Part shown: piece after piece, positions 16,888 through 25,531 of the stretch
Layout: every line of letters starts with the position of its first letter
Position numbering within the stretch: the first letter of the stretch is position 1
Assembly: GCA_963822955.1 (NCBI GenBank)
Contig: CAWGJS010000001.1
Coordinates: 1,116,001 to 1,180,000, forward strand
Direction of reading: 5' to 3'
Origin: JAJYUU01 sp963822955
GTDB lineage: Bacteria > Actinomycetota > Actinomycetes > Streptosporangiales > Streptosporangiaceae
DNA: 64,000 bases
Translations under genes and position numbers: made by a program
Notes under the pieces: model-generated
The model's database searches: none
Seen by the model: only the letters and a program-made list of their open reading frames with translations
What the model was told of the DNA's origin: nothing

Positions 16888-18378
16888 ATGGCCGCATCCC
16901 GATCACCCCTGGACCGCCAGTCAATCGTCAAGGCGGTGACCGCGCTGCTCGGGGCGGATGCAGTCGAGACCAGCGACGAGCAGCTGAAGGCAGCCAGCGT
17001 CGACCGCTTCAAGAAGTACACCGCTGTCCACGGCATCTACGACGGGCCGATCCCGGCGGCGATCGTCTACCCGGGGTCGACGGCAGACGTCGCAGCCGTC
17101 CTGCGATTCGCCGAGGAGAACCTCGTCAACGTCGTTCCCAGGACCGGGCGGACCGCTACCGAGGGCGGCCTCGAGACGGTGGTCGAGGACAGCCTCGTGG
17201 TCGACGGCTCGCGGATGAACGCCATTCTGTCGATCGACCCGGTCGACATGATGGCGACGGCGCAGTGCGGGGTCGGCCTGCAGGAGCTGGAGGACGCCCT
17301 GCGGTCCCAGGGCCTGACCACCGGGCATTCACCGCAGTCCAAGCCGCTCGCCCAGATGGGCGGGCTTGTCGCGACGCGATCGATCGGCCAGTTCTCTACC
17401 CTGTACGGCGGCATCGAGGACATGGTCGTCGGCCTGGAAAGCGTCTTCCCTAGCGGGATGGTCACCCGGATCAAGAACGTGCCCAGGCGGGCCGCGGGCC
17501 CGGATATCCGCCACGTTGTCATCGGCAGCGAAGGCGCGCTGTGCTTCATCACCGAGGTGACGGTCAAGCTCTTCCGCTACCAGCCGGAGAACAATCGGTA
17601 CTTCGGCTTCCTCGTCGACAACTTCGCGGACGGCGTCGAGGCCGTCCGCGAGCTGATCACCGCGGGGTTCCGGCCCTCCGTCTGCCGGGTCTACTCACCG
17701 GAGGACGCCCGGCAGCACTTCGCCGACTTCTACCAGGGAAAGAACGTCGTCGTGCTCATCGCCGAGGGTCCGAAGGGCATCGCCGACGCTACGGCCGAGG
17801 CGATCGAGGCACTCTTCGCCGACCGCCCCCACGAGCGGGTCAGCTCGGGCCGGATCGTGCACTGGTTCCAGAACCTCAACTGGGGCCAGGACAAGATCGA
17901 CGCCGAGAAGGCCGCGATGCTCGAGCACTCGCATCTCGGATTCACGACCGAGGTTTCGGTCGGCTGGTCACGGGTCAGCGACCTGTTCGACGCCGTCATG
18001 CGCCGGATCCGCACTGAGTTCCCGCGAGCCCGCGACCTGACCATGCTCGGCGCGCACTCATCGCACAGTTACCAGACAGGAACGAACCTCTACTTCGTCT
18101 ATGACTACACGATCAACTGCAGCCCCCGCGACGAGATCGAGGCCTACCACAAGCCGCTGAACGCAATCATCGTCGAGGAGGCCCTGCGGGCGGGCGGCTC
18201 GATGGTGCACCATCACGGGATCGGGAAGTACCGCGTGCCGTGGGTGGAAGAGGAGCATGGCAGCGCCTACTACCTGCTGTCGACCCTGAAGCACGCCTTT
18301 GACCCCACCGGCGTGATGAACGCTGGCACGATCTTCCCGCTTGAGCCGGGCGCCAGCGCGCACGACACGGCGAGCTGA
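16888..18378 (+). CDS. FAD-binding oxidase, VAO family, AGPS-like
   Basis: 496 residues from ATG 16888. The PCMH FAD-binding half has PAAIVYPGSTADVAAVLRFA near residue 55 and GSEGALCFITEVTVKL near residue 220. The cap half ends with SMVHHHGIGKYRVPW near residue 440, the His-rich loop typical of alkyldihydroxyacetonephosphate synthase and its relatives, and HAFDPTGVMNAGTIFP at the C-terminus. Many bacterial AGPS-like proteins are FAD-dependent hydroxyacid or polyol-phosphate oxidases. It is two bases from the FGGY kinase gene, so it most likely acts on the product of the same sugar route rather than in ether-lipid synthesis. Confidence 0.85.
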   Translation: MAASRSPLDRQSIVKAVTALLGADAVETSDEQLKAASVDRFKKYTAVHGIYDGPIPAAIVYPGSTADVAAVLRFAEENLVNVVPRTGRTATEGGLETVVEDSLVVDGSRMNAILSIDPVDMMATAQCGVGLQELEDALRSQGLTTGHSPQSKPLAQMGGLVATRSIGQFSTLYGGIEDMVVGLESVFPSGMVTRIKNVPRRAAGPDIRHVVIGSEGALCFITEVTVKLFRYQPENNRYFGFLVDNFADGVEAVRELITAGFRPSVCRVYSPEDARQHFADFYQGKNVVVLIAEGPKGIADATAEAIEALFADRPHERVSSGRIVHWFQNLNWGQDKIDAEKAAMLEHSHLGFTTEVSVGWSRVSDLFDAVMRRIRTEFPRARDLTMLGAHSSHSYQTGTNLYFVYDYTINCSPRDEIEAYHKPLNAIIVEEALRAGGSMVHHHGIGKYRVPWVEEEHGSAYYLLSTLKHAFDPTGVMNAGTIFPLEPGASAHDTAS

Positions 18379-18380
18379 CC

Positions 18381-19817
18381 GTGGCGCAGTATCTGCTGGC
18401 CATCGACAACGGATCGCAGAGCACCAAGGTGACAATCTTCGACTCCCGCGGTCACGCTCTCGCCTCAGCCCGGCGAAGGCTGAAGCCGTACGACACGTCA
18501 GTGCCAGGGCATGCGGTCCATCCCGGTGACGACATCTGGGATTCCATCAGGCAGGCCTGCCGCAGCGCCATGGACCAGTTCTCCGGCGACCCCGCCGACA
18601 TCGTGGCCGTCGGCCTGTGCACCATCCGGTTCTGCCGGGCGCTGCTGACCGCGGACGGGAGCCTGGCCGAGCCGGTCATGAGCTGGATGGACGAACGGGT
18701 CGCGCATCCCTACGAGACGGGCGACCCCCAGGTCCGCTACGTCACTACCTCGTCGGGGTACGTCACCCACCGCCTGACCGATCAGTTCGCTGACGCAGCG
18801 GCCAACTATCAGGGTGTCTGGCCCATCGACCAGGACACCGCGACGTGGTCAAGCGATCCTGCCGCTTACGCCGCCACCGGCATGGCGCGCGACATGCTCT
18901 TCGACCTGGTCCCACCGGGCGGCCTGCTCGGCGCGGTGACCGCCGCGGCGGCCGAGGCCACGGGCATTCCGGTCGGCCTGCCCGTCTACGCCACGGCCAA
19001 CGACAAGGCCGTCGAGGCGCTGGGCAGTGGCCTCGACGGGGAGGACAGCGTGCTGCTGTCGCTGGGCACCTACATCGCAGCGATGACCATCGGCGCTTCC
19101 TCGACGAGCGCCGACGACAGCTACTGGGCCAACTTCGCGGCGCAGCCCGGGCAGTACCTGTACGAGAGCACCGGGGTCCGTCGCGGCATGTGGACCGTCA
19201 GCTGGTTCCGGAATGTGCTTGAGGCTTCGCCTGGCGAGGAGCCGCCGGCGGAACCACTAGAGGACGCACTCAACGCGGAGGCCAGTGAGCTTGCACCAGG
19301 CTGTAACGGGCTGCTGACGGTACCAGACTGGCTCGCGCCTGGTAACGCGGCCTGGCGCCGGGGCGCGCTACTCGGATTCGACGGCAGCCAGGGCCGCGCA
19401 CACATCTACCGATCGATCCTCGAGGGCATCGCGCTGACGATGGCGATCCACACCGCCGCGATGGAACAGGCGCTAGCGCGCCAGCTCTCCTCAGTCCTCG
19501 TCGCCGGCGGCGGATCTCGCTCAGACCTGATGATGCAGATCGTCGCCGACGTCTTCGACCGCCCGGCCCGCCGTACCACCGTCAATGACGCCGCCGGTCT
19601 CGGAGCCGCCTTGTGCGCGGCCGTTGGCCACGGCATCTACCCAGACTGGCGGCAGGCCACAGCCGCAATGGTCGCCGTGAGCGATGAATTCACTCCCGAC
19701 GCCAGCGCCGCCCGCACCTACCAGAAGATCAATAAGGTGTATGCCGGCTTGACCTCCTTTACCGACCCGCTGTTCCGCTGGATGGCCGACGGCCTCCGCG
19801 GCCTCGAGCGCGCCTGA
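18381..19817 (+). CDS. FGGY-family carbohydrate kinase
   Basis: 478 residues from GTG 18381, two bases after the flavoprotein stop. The N-terminal phosphate-binding loop is AIDNGSQSTKV (residues 7-17). ANDKAVEALGSGL in the middle holds the catalytic Asp, and the C-terminal lobe has LVAGGGSRSDLMMQIVADVF, the FGGY signature that binds ATP. It phosphorylates a sugar or polyol. With an SDR and an AGPS-like oxidase, a polyol or aldonate pathway is suggested. No transporter is adjacent. Converges with the next gene. Confidence 0.9.
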   Translation: MAQYLLAIDNGSQSTKVTIFDSRGHALASARRRLKPYDTSVPGHAVHPGDDIWDSIRQACRSAMDQFSGDPADIVAVGLCTIRFCRALLTADGSLAEPVMSWMDERVAHPYETGDPQVRYVTTSSGYVTHRLTDQFADAAANYQGVWPIDQDTATWSSDPAAYAATGMARDMLFDLVPPGGLLGAVTAAAAEATGIPVGLPVYATANDKAVEALGSGLDGEDSVLLSLGTYIAAMTIGASSTSADDSYWANFAAQPGQYLYESTGVRRGMWTVSWFRNVLEASPGEEPPAEPLEDALNAEASELAPGCNGLLTVPDWLAPGNAAWRRGALLGFDGSQGRAHIYRSILEGIALTMAIHTAAMEQALARQLSSVLVAGGGSRSDLMMQIVADVFDRPARRTTVNDAAGLGAALCAAVGHGIYPDWRQATAAMVAVSDEFTPDASAARTYQKINKVYAGLTSFTDPLFRWMADGLRGLERA

Positions 19818-19833
19818 CACACAAGTCACAGCG

Positions 19834-20934
19834 TCACGGCTCAGCAAGCGATGTCTCTGCCGGAGCCGCACCCGTGCCTGGCACAGCCGCTGCTTCCGAC
19901 GGCGCCGAGGTATGCGGGATCACTGTCACGCCAGGTCCCTGCGAGTTCACCTCGGCAAGTGCAACGGTTGCAGCGAACGGGGTCATGACAACGTGCGTCG
20001 GCTGCTCAGTCGACCGCAACCTGGTGATCAGCGCGGCAACGTCCTTCGTCTGAGAGTACGAATACGGGCGCCGTACGAGGGTATTTATGGCTCTCCACAT
20101 GAGCCGTTCTTCGTCGAAGTTGTCGGGGATCTGGATGCCGAACGCGTTAGCGACACCGGAACGCCCGAGATCCACCACCGCGCGGAAGGCCGCATCCCAC
20201 TCGTCGGTCGCAACCACCGCGAGCACGTAACTCAGCGGGATGAGGGCAACACCGATAACAATCGCGAGCGCGGTTCGCAGTGACAGCTGGACAGAAACGC
20301 TCGCGATCACCCCCGCGACAGCAGTCAGCGCTGACCCGTAGATCAAGCAGACGAAGAAGTCGACGTTCGCGCGTGCCTTGACGACGGCATCGACGGCCCC
20401 CGGCGGGGCTGCTGCTGTGAGATCGTTCCAGAGCAGCTGGGAATCCATCATGAAACGGTCGCCCGCATAGGTCTCGAACCGGCGGATGGAATTGCCCAGC
20501 AGAGTCGGCGCGAACTGCCTGTCGCTCGCCGGATAACGGCCTGCCCGCTGATACAGCAAGCCCGACTTAACGCCCCATTGGGTAACTGAGATCGCCTGCT
20601 GTTGTGCCACCAGCTTGTCTCGGCGGGCCCTATGCCGGTTGATGCGGCGCTCCGCAAGCTTCGACGGCCACAGCGCCGCGTAGCCCTCGAGGAGCCGATA
20701 CAGGGGAGCCTGAAACGCTGCCAGCACCAGCCCGGCAACTGCCGCAACCGCCAGCAGTGTCAGCTGCTTGACGGCGGCCGACTCTGTTGCGAAGTGGTGA
20801 TAGGCAGCAAGCGAGCGCGGCACCGTCGGCAGGACCAGTACCGTGATCAGCTGCAAGGTCACGAAAACCGGCAGGATCCATCCGACAACGAGCGACCAGC
20901 CGCCGCCGAGCACGCCCTTGACCAGATCGGCCAT
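19834..20934 (-). CDS. Membrane protein of unknown function
   Basis: 366 residues, not recognised. Hydrophobic segments: residues 12-35 and 58-75 near the N-terminus, and a pair near 190-240. Between the pairs is a basic stretch (RRINRHRARRDKLVAQQQ) that should be cytoplasmic. The C-terminal ~80 residues are soluble and Pro/Ala-rich at the end. It is the last gene of a three-gene minus-strand cassette (22227 to 19834), so the three proteins probably work together at the membrane. Confidence 0.75.
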   Translation of the reverse strand: MADLVKGVLGGGWSLVVGWILPVFVTLQLITVLVLPTVPRSLAAYHHFATESAAVKQLTLLAVAAVAGLVLAAFQAPLYRLLEGYAALWPSKLAERRINRHRARRDKLVAQQQAISVTQWGVKSGLLYQRAGRYPASDRQFAPTLLGNSIRRFETYAGDRFMMDSQLLWNDLTAAAPPGAVDAVVKARANVDFFVCLIYGSALTAVAGVIASVSVQLSLRTALAIVIGVALIPLSYVLAVVATDEWDAAFRAVVDLGRSGVANAFGIQIPDNFDEERLMWRAINTLVRRPYSYSQTKDVAALITRLRSTEQPTHVVMTPFAATVALAEVNSQGPGVTVIPHTSAPSEAAAVPGTGAAPAETSLAEP

Positions 20935-20954
20935 GCAGGTTCCCGGTTACAGAT

Positions 20955-21332
20955 CTAGCTCGGGATCGCCGGGCCCTGGGGAGGAGCCGGCGGCGCCCCG
21001 TCGCCTGGATAGATCTCGGGCTCGTCTGACCGGTTGCCTCTCCCCTCGGCATACAGCCGGCTGACCGCCTTGCGGAGGCTGTCAGCATCGAGCAACCGTC
21101 CGGAAGACTCGATCAGTTCGTCGGTATCGATCTCCCACCGCTGCACGACACCTGCTCGGCCGACGCCGACGATCAGCCGGTTGCGCGCGGTCAACTTGCC
21201 GTCGGGACCCGGGACGGCATAGTCATTCGCGTGGACGTAGACGATTCGAGGTGCAGTTCTCGCGTCATGAGCACCCGCATGCTCACTTAAGACGACGCCC
21301 TCGATGCTCCGGGCGATTTCCTCTGGTCGCAC
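20955..21332 (-). CDS. Small soluble hypothetical protein
   Basis: 125 residues from a GTG at 21332, chosen because GGAGGGGAG sits 8 bases upstream; a 5' extension to 21380 is open but less likely. Not recognised. It contains the basic RNRLIVGVGRAG and an acidic WEIDTDELIESSGR, with a Pro-rich C-terminus (APPAPPQGPAIPS). No membrane segment. It lies 20 bp before the membrane protein gene, so the two are probably co-transcribed. Confidence 0.7.
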   Translation of the reverse strand: MRPEEIARSIEGVVLSEHAGAHDARTAPRIVYVHANDYAVPGPDGKLTARNRLIVGVGRAGVVQRWEIDTDELIESSGRLLDADSLRKAVSRLYAEGRGNRSDEPEIYPGDGAPPAPPQGPAIPS

Positions 21333-21429
21333 GACAGGTCTCCCCTCCGGTTCAGTGCTCCTAAGCGTGCCGTCCCGCACACTAGCCGTCTAGAGCCCTT
21401 GTCCAGCGCACTCTCACTGCCGGTCATCG

Positions 21430-22227
21430 TCAGCCGCAGTGGGACTTGATCTCTTTCTCCAGCAAGGTGTCCGCTTTCGATGGCCCGCTCGGGTTACGGA
21501 ACGAGGAGATCAATGTTTCGGCACTGCTCATTTCAGCAAGCGCTTGCGGACAGCCGCCGGCGTTGGCACGCAGCGATGCGTCGACGAGCCGCAGGTAGGC
21601 CACATTCCGGTCGTATTCTGCGATGCTCGCGCCAAGCTTCGACGAGTACGCGTTCTGCGCCGCCGCCATATCTGAGTCGTATTTCGCATCATCACCCGCG
21701 TGATACGCGATCCCAGCCAACGCCAGCCACGCATTCGAGAGGGTGCGCGGATCGAGATTCCCTCGCGCAGTCTTGATGGCCATGCCGAACATGTACATGG
21801 CACGCTCGTCGCTTTCGCTGGCCTCAAGGCCTTCGGCTGTCTCGTAGTACTCGATTGCCGTGACGCCGTGGCCATGCAGCAAGCCGATCAGCGTCGCCGC
21901 TTCCTCGCTGTCGGTCAGCTCTGTGAATTCGGTACCCACCAGCGCGCTGTTGCTCGTCGCGAGCCCAGCGGTCCCGAAGGCGCCGTTCTCCTGGTCGATG
22001 GTCTCCGGATCACGCGCGATGCCGGAGATGAGGGATACTAATGCCTGCTGCTCGCTGACCGTGTTCTGCTGCTTGGCTTGGCCGACTTGCAGCCCCGTGT
22101 AAATGGCAGCAACAAACGCTACTAGCGCCGCGCCCACGGCAACGATCACTTGCGCCCATCCGACGATGTCCTTCCTGCGGCTGGCTTGGCCTGGCGGCGC
22201 AGTTACGGAATCTGCTTCAGCGGTCAT
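21430..22227 (-). CDS. Single-pass membrane protein with helical repeat-like domain
   Basis: 265 residues. One membrane segment (about residues 24-46, VIVAVGAALVAFVAAIYTGL) is followed by a coiled-coil-like QAKQQNTVSEQQ and an alpha-helical region with TPR-like spacing (ALVSLISGIA, AATLIGLLHG, AMYMFGMAIK, NAWLALAGIAY). Function unknown. It is the first of three minus-strand genes. The topology (short cytoplasmic N-terminus, large soluble domain) suggests a scaffold or sensor. Confidence 0.72.
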   Translation of the reverse strand: MTAEADSVTAPPGQASRRKDIVGWAQVIVAVGAALVAFVAAIYTGLQVGQAKQQNTVSEQQALVSLISGIARDPETIDQENGAFGTAGLATSNSALVGTEFTELTDSEEAATLIGLLHGHGVTAIEYYETAEGLEASESDERAMYMFGMAIKTARGNLDPRTLSNAWLALAGIAYHAGDDAKYDSDMAAAQNAYSSKLGASIAEYDRNVAYLRLVDASLRANAGGCPQALAEMSSAETLISSFRNPSGPSKADTLLEKEIKSHCG

Positions 22228-22266
22228 ATCGCTGCCCCTCCCCTGGCGCGAGATTCCCCCAGAGGA

Positions 22267-22812
22267 TCACCGCTGACCGGAGTCGATGTCAACGACCGCT
22301 CCGCCAGCGAGCGGCGGCGCCATGACGTGGTGAGATGGCAGGGCAGCTCCGTGACCATGAACCAGGCGTTCCCAGTAGCTGAGGTAGCTGCGGTGCAGCC
22401 AGTCATCGACCCACCGCCGGTCCGGCTCTGCCGGCACTTTGCTGTCGATCCGGAGCTTGGCGAGCCGGGTCTCGGTGCGAGTGACGGCGTCCACCACCTC
22501 GGCCAGCGGAACCTCGCTACTCCGTATTGCGCGCAGGTAGCCGCGGTCCGGTTCAGGCACCGGCAGGGTGATCCGCCCAGTCGTCAGCAGCTCGATGCCC
22601 TGCAGCCCGAGGCGCAGCGCATGCATGGCGTGCTTGGTGTCATATCCGTGCGTGGCGGCCAGCTCCGGCCGGTTCGCGTGCGCACCGCGGCCGCCGGTCA
22701 TCGTCGTCTTCTGGGCGTTCAGGTAGCCGAGGAACCGGGCCGCCGCGAGCCGGGACACGAACCGGTGCGCATTCCCCAGGTGGCGCCAGGGCCTGTGCCG
22801 CTCGGGCCGCAT
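22267..22812 (-). pseudogene. Truncated nucleotidyltransferase (YcgL/COG3541-like), N-terminus missing
   Basis: 181 residues that match only the C-terminal two thirds of the COG3541-type predicted nucleotidyltransferases: RFLGYLNAQK, HANRPEL, GYDTKHAMHALRLGLQGIEL, LLTTGRITLPVPEPD. The N-terminal domain with the catalytic GSxxxG and paired Asp residues is absent, and an in-frame TAG lies ~30 bases upstream of the only good start. It is either a 5'-truncated relic or, less likely, a stand-alone domain. It lies 39 bp from the membrane cassette on the same strand. Confidence 0.65.
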
Positions 22813-23117
22813 GCAAACACGGTAGTTCTCCTGGCAGTCAGCCGACTAGCAAGGGACTAGTCATTTCGGGTGGTTCCGGTGTAGCTCCCGCTCCCCATGC
22901 TGGAGGCACGGGAAGCGTATTTCCCTTTATCCACAGGAGATTTAGAGCCGCCTAGGCGGTTTATTGAACCAATAGCCCGCCTGAACTATTTGCACTATTT
23001 CGACAGACCGGGGGCGGTGACCCCTGCCAAGATTTCCCAGGTCAGAAGTGTCAGGCCCGGCGAGAGGCAGCCCCCGACTGCTACGTAGCAGGGCGAAGAA
23101 CCGGCGTTAGGCAGGTA
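22813..23117 (+). promoter_or_regulatory. 305-bp leader region with palindromes upstream of the lysozyme-like gene
   Basis: Contains no credible gene. It has an A/T-richer stretch around 22915-22990 (unusual for this window); a 12-bp perfect palindrome CCGCCTAGGCGG at 22948-22959 followed by TTTATT, which could be a short terminator; an isolated DnaA-box-like TTATCCACA at 22927-22935; and a 14-bp perfect palindrome CTGCTACGTAGCAG at 23078-23091 just upstream of the lysozyme-like gene. Long structured leaders upstream of actinobacterial cell-wall hydrolase genes are often riboswitches, but no known consensus was recognised. Confidence 0.4.
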
Positions 23118-23987
23118 GTGAGGTCCGCCTCTTCCCACCATAAGAAGAGCAGAACAACCAAGCGGACGGGACAGCACCGCGCTCCGTCCAGAGTTCACAA
23201 GCGAATCAAGATCATTGGAGTCGCTGTTCCGGCAGTCGCCTTGATCGGCGCGTTCGTGGCCTACCAGGCCGAGCCGCAGAAACCGGATCCCGTTGCCACC
23301 ACGGTGGCTGGCTATCATCTCCAGACGCTGCCGCGGGGCGGCGCAGTGGCTGACGGGTCTGGTACAGCCTTTTCTGCGCAGCCGGCTAGCGGGCGGAGCG
23401 GGAAGACAGCCAAGACCGCAAAGTCGCGCCAGGGCGCCAGGGCAGGGTCAGCGCACCGGGTCAGCAAGCCGAACGCACCCGCAGCGGGTAAGCAAGGCGG
23501 AAAGACCCCGGCGCCGTCTAAGTCGCCTCGGGGCAGCGGTTCGACGAACCTGAAAGCGGCCGTTCGCAAGGACATCGCCAATGGCAACTATCTTCTGGCC
23601 GTGGCGCAGTACCTAGTCGGGAACGGCTACTCGAAGGCAGCTGCCGCTGGAGTCGCCTCGTGCGTGGACGGCGAGTCCGGGGGCAACCCCGAGTCCGTCG
23701 GCAGCGGCGGCGGCGGCCTGATCGGCTGGACGCCAGTCGGCTCGGCTGCTCCCAACTCGAACATCATCACCGGCAGCCCCTCGCGCGACATGATGACGCA
23801 GCTCTCCGACCTGCTGTACTACAACTCGGCGGAGATCGGGCAATCGCTGGTGACTCAGCTCAACGGCATCAGCGACCCTGTCCAGGCCGCGGACTTCTTC
23901 TCGGAGAACTTCGAGAAGCCCGCCGTGACGAACTCCGATGTAGTGCCCTCGGTGGCCGAGCAGGTCCTCTCTGAGCTGCGCAGCTAG
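23118..23987 (+). CDS. Exported phage-tail-lysozyme-like protein
   Basis: 289 residues from GTG 23118. A very basic N-terminus (HHKKSRTTKR) precedes one membrane/signal segment (about residues 38-55, AVPAVALIGAFVAY). Then comes a ~100-residue Lys/Ala/Pro/Gly-rich linker, and a C-terminal domain (about 160-285) containing VAQYLVGNGYSKAAAAGVAS, DGESGGNPESVGSGGGGLIGW and DLLYYNSAEIGQSL. This matches the phage tail tip lysozyme-type domain often found in actinobacterial cell-wall proteins; the Glu in DGESGG is the candidate catalytic residue. It probably remodels peptidoglycan. A strong hairpin follows. Confidence 0.82.
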   Translation: MRSASSHHKKSRTTKRTGQHRAPSRVHKRIKIIGVAVPAVALIGAFVAYQAEPQKPDPVATTVAGYHLQTLPRGGAVADGSGTAFSAQPASGRSGKTAKTAKSRQGARAGSAHRVSKPNAPAAGKQGGKTPAPSKSPRGSGSTNLKAAVRKDIANGNYLLAVAQYLVGNGYSKAAAAGVASCVDGESGGNPESVGSGGGGLIGWTPVGSAAPNSNIITGSPSRDMMTQLSDLLYYNSAEIGQSLVTQLNGISDPVQAADFFSENFEKPAVTNSDVVPSVAEQVLSELRS

Positions 23988-24018
23988 ACACGCCTGGCCA
24001 TGCCGGCCGTTATCAGCG

Positions 24019-24050
24019 CTGGGACATCCACCAGATCACGGATGTCCCAG
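24019..24050. terminator. Bidirectional terminator hairpin between convergent genes
   Basis: CTGGGACATCC (24019-24029) and GGATGTCCCAG (24040-24050) form a perfect 11-bp stem with a 10-base loop, midway between the convergent lysozyme-like gene and the AraC-type regulator. A second GC-rich stretch follows at about 24050-24075. No T-tract, as usual in high-GC actinobacteria. Confidence 0.75.
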
Positions 24051-24082
24051 GGCTGGCCCCTTCCGGGCCCGGCCACTCCCCG

Positions 24083-25048
24083 TCATTGCGCGGACTCCAG
24101 TTCACTCACGCTCACCGATGGCGTCCCGGAGCGATAAGTCCCGGGCGGGACGCCGAACTCCCGCCTGAACGCTTTCGAGAGCGATGCCCCACTGGCGTAA
24201 CCCGTGCGCCGGGCAATCGCCTCGACGCTCTTGTCGCTCGTGACCAGGTACCAGGCTGCCAGGTTCAGCCGGATTGCGGCCAGGTGCCGCATCGGGCTAT
24301 CGCCCATGGTCGCCCGGAAGCCCGCTGCCAGTTGCGTTTTGGACATCCCCGCCTCGCGGGCAAGCAACCGGAGCGTCCACGGCCGGTCTGGATGCTTTGC
24401 CAGCAGTCGCACGGCCTGATCGACGCGAGTGGCATTGTCGGCCGCGTTCCAGAGCTTCTGATCAGGCCGGTTGAGCTGGGTTCGCAGCGCATGGCTAAGC
24501 AGGACATCGGCCAGCTTGGTGAAGATGGCCTGCGAACCGGGCGCGACGTGGTTCGCCTCGAGGCGCGCCAGTGATACGAGCGGCTCCGACCAGCTGCCGA
24601 CGGCCGCGGAGTCAAGGACGATCACATCCGGGAGGCGGCTGAGCCATCTGGTATCCGATGTGTCGCCGAGCCCGAAGCCGCCGCAGAGGAGCAGGGTGCT
24701 AGTGCCAGTCCCGCCGTTGCTGAGCCGATCGTGCTCATCCAGCGGGTAATCGGAGGTCATCTGCTCGAGCGGGATGACCGATGAGCCCGGGTCATCGCGC
24801 ATGGCATGGCCGGTGCCGTGGGGCAGGATGACCAGGTCGCCGTCGCCAAGAAGGACGGCATCAGAGCGCTCCGGCTGCAGCCAGCATTTGCCCTCGAGAA
24901 CCAGGTGAAACTTCGCGATCTTCGAGGCAGCTACCTCGAAGCCCCACGGCGCTCCCAGGTCGGACAGGCAGAAGACGCTGCTGTGAACCTTAATCGCGTT
25001 CAGCATGCTGGAGACGCCGTCGGTGGCGTGCGGATTGAGCCGATCCAT
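24083..25048 (-). CDS. AraC family regulator with N-terminal cupin domain
   Basis: 321 residues from ATG 25048; a longer open frame to 25183 would overlap the divergent gene. The N-terminal cupin (about 20-160) shows LEGKCWLQPE and GDLVILPHGTGHAM. The C-terminal 100 residues carry two helix-turn-helix motifs: LRLLAREAGMSKTQLAAGFR and VEAIARRTGYASGASLSKAF, ending FGVPPGTYR. This is the cupin-6 AraC architecture, usually an activator responding to a small organic molecule. It is divergent to, and about 80 bp from, a YCII-domain gene, its probable target. Confidence 0.88.
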   Translation of the reverse strand: MDRLNPHATDGVSSMLNAIKVHSSVFCLSDLGAPWGFEVAASKIAKFHLVLEGKCWLQPERSDAVLLGDGDLVILPHGTGHAMRDDPGSSVIPLEQMTSDYPLDEHDRLSNGGTGTSTLLLCGGFGLGDTSDTRWLSRLPDVIVLDSAAVGSWSEPLVSLARLEANHVAPGSQAIFTKLADVLLSHALRTQLNRPDQKLWNAADNATRVDQAVRLLAKHPDRPWTLRLLAREAGMSKTQLAAGFRATMGDSPMRHLAAIRLNLAAWYLVTSDKSVEAIARRTGYASGASLSKAFRREFGVPPGTYRSGTPSVSVSELESAQ

Positions 25049-25129
25049 GCGCGTACTCCGGACGACTGGACAATGCCCATAGTCCTGCCGAACATAGCGA
25101 CCCCGGTGCCGGTCGGCAATCCTGCTGAC

Positions 25130-25444
25130 ATGGCTACGTACCTGATTACCTACCACGGCGCGATGGAAATGCCGTCCAGTCACGAGGCGCGCGAGGCGAT
25201 GATGTCAGCGTTCATGCAATGGGCCGGGAGCGTCGGTGACGGCATGGTTGACCCAGGCTCACCGCTCGGGCCATCGAAGGTCGTCACCAGCGAGGGCGAC
25301 ACTGACGGCGATGCTGGCGGGCCGATCGGCGGATACACGATCATCAAGGCCGACAGCATGGACGATGCCGTTGCCGCCGTCCGCAGCCACCCCTTCCTCA
25401 GCCGCGGTGGCACCTTGCAGGTGAGCGAGACAGTCGCGCCCTAA
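25130..25444 (+). CDS. YCII/DGPF-domain protein
   Basis: 104 residues from ATG 25130. The fold is suggested by MATYLITYHGAMEMP at the N-terminus, then GGPIGGYTIIKADSMDDAV and HPFLSRGGTLQVSE near the C-terminus, matching small YCII-related proteins of the ferredoxin-like dimeric alpha/beta barrel class. Such proteins often neighbour ECF sigma-factor genes, as here (88 bp to the next gene). Activity unknown. Divergent AraC-type gene upstream. Confidence 0.82.
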   Translation: MATYLITYHGAMEMPSSHEAREAMMSAFMQWAGSVGDGMVDPGSPLGPSKVVTSEGDTDGDAGGPIGGYTIIKADSMDDAVAAVRSHPFLSRGGTLQVSETVAP

Positions 25445-25531
25445 CGCCCGACTGCATGCGTCCATACGGCGAGGTCAGACGCGAAAATACTGCGAGATGT
25501 GGCTCAACCTTCGGCCTTCGGCAGGCGTTAG

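Noticed and set aside
22927..22935. DnaA box TTATCCACA as sign of an origin
   Set aside because: A single isolated box with no dnaA/dnaN neighbours or box cluster.
22897..23088. 63-codon plus-strand open frame in the leader
   Set aside because: It spans the palindromes, has no family resemblance and its composition is not coding-like.
22940..23117. c-di-AMP (ydaO-type) riboswitch upstream of the lysozyme-like gene
   Set aside because: Gene context fits, but the conserved 3' core expected for this class could not be found by eye.
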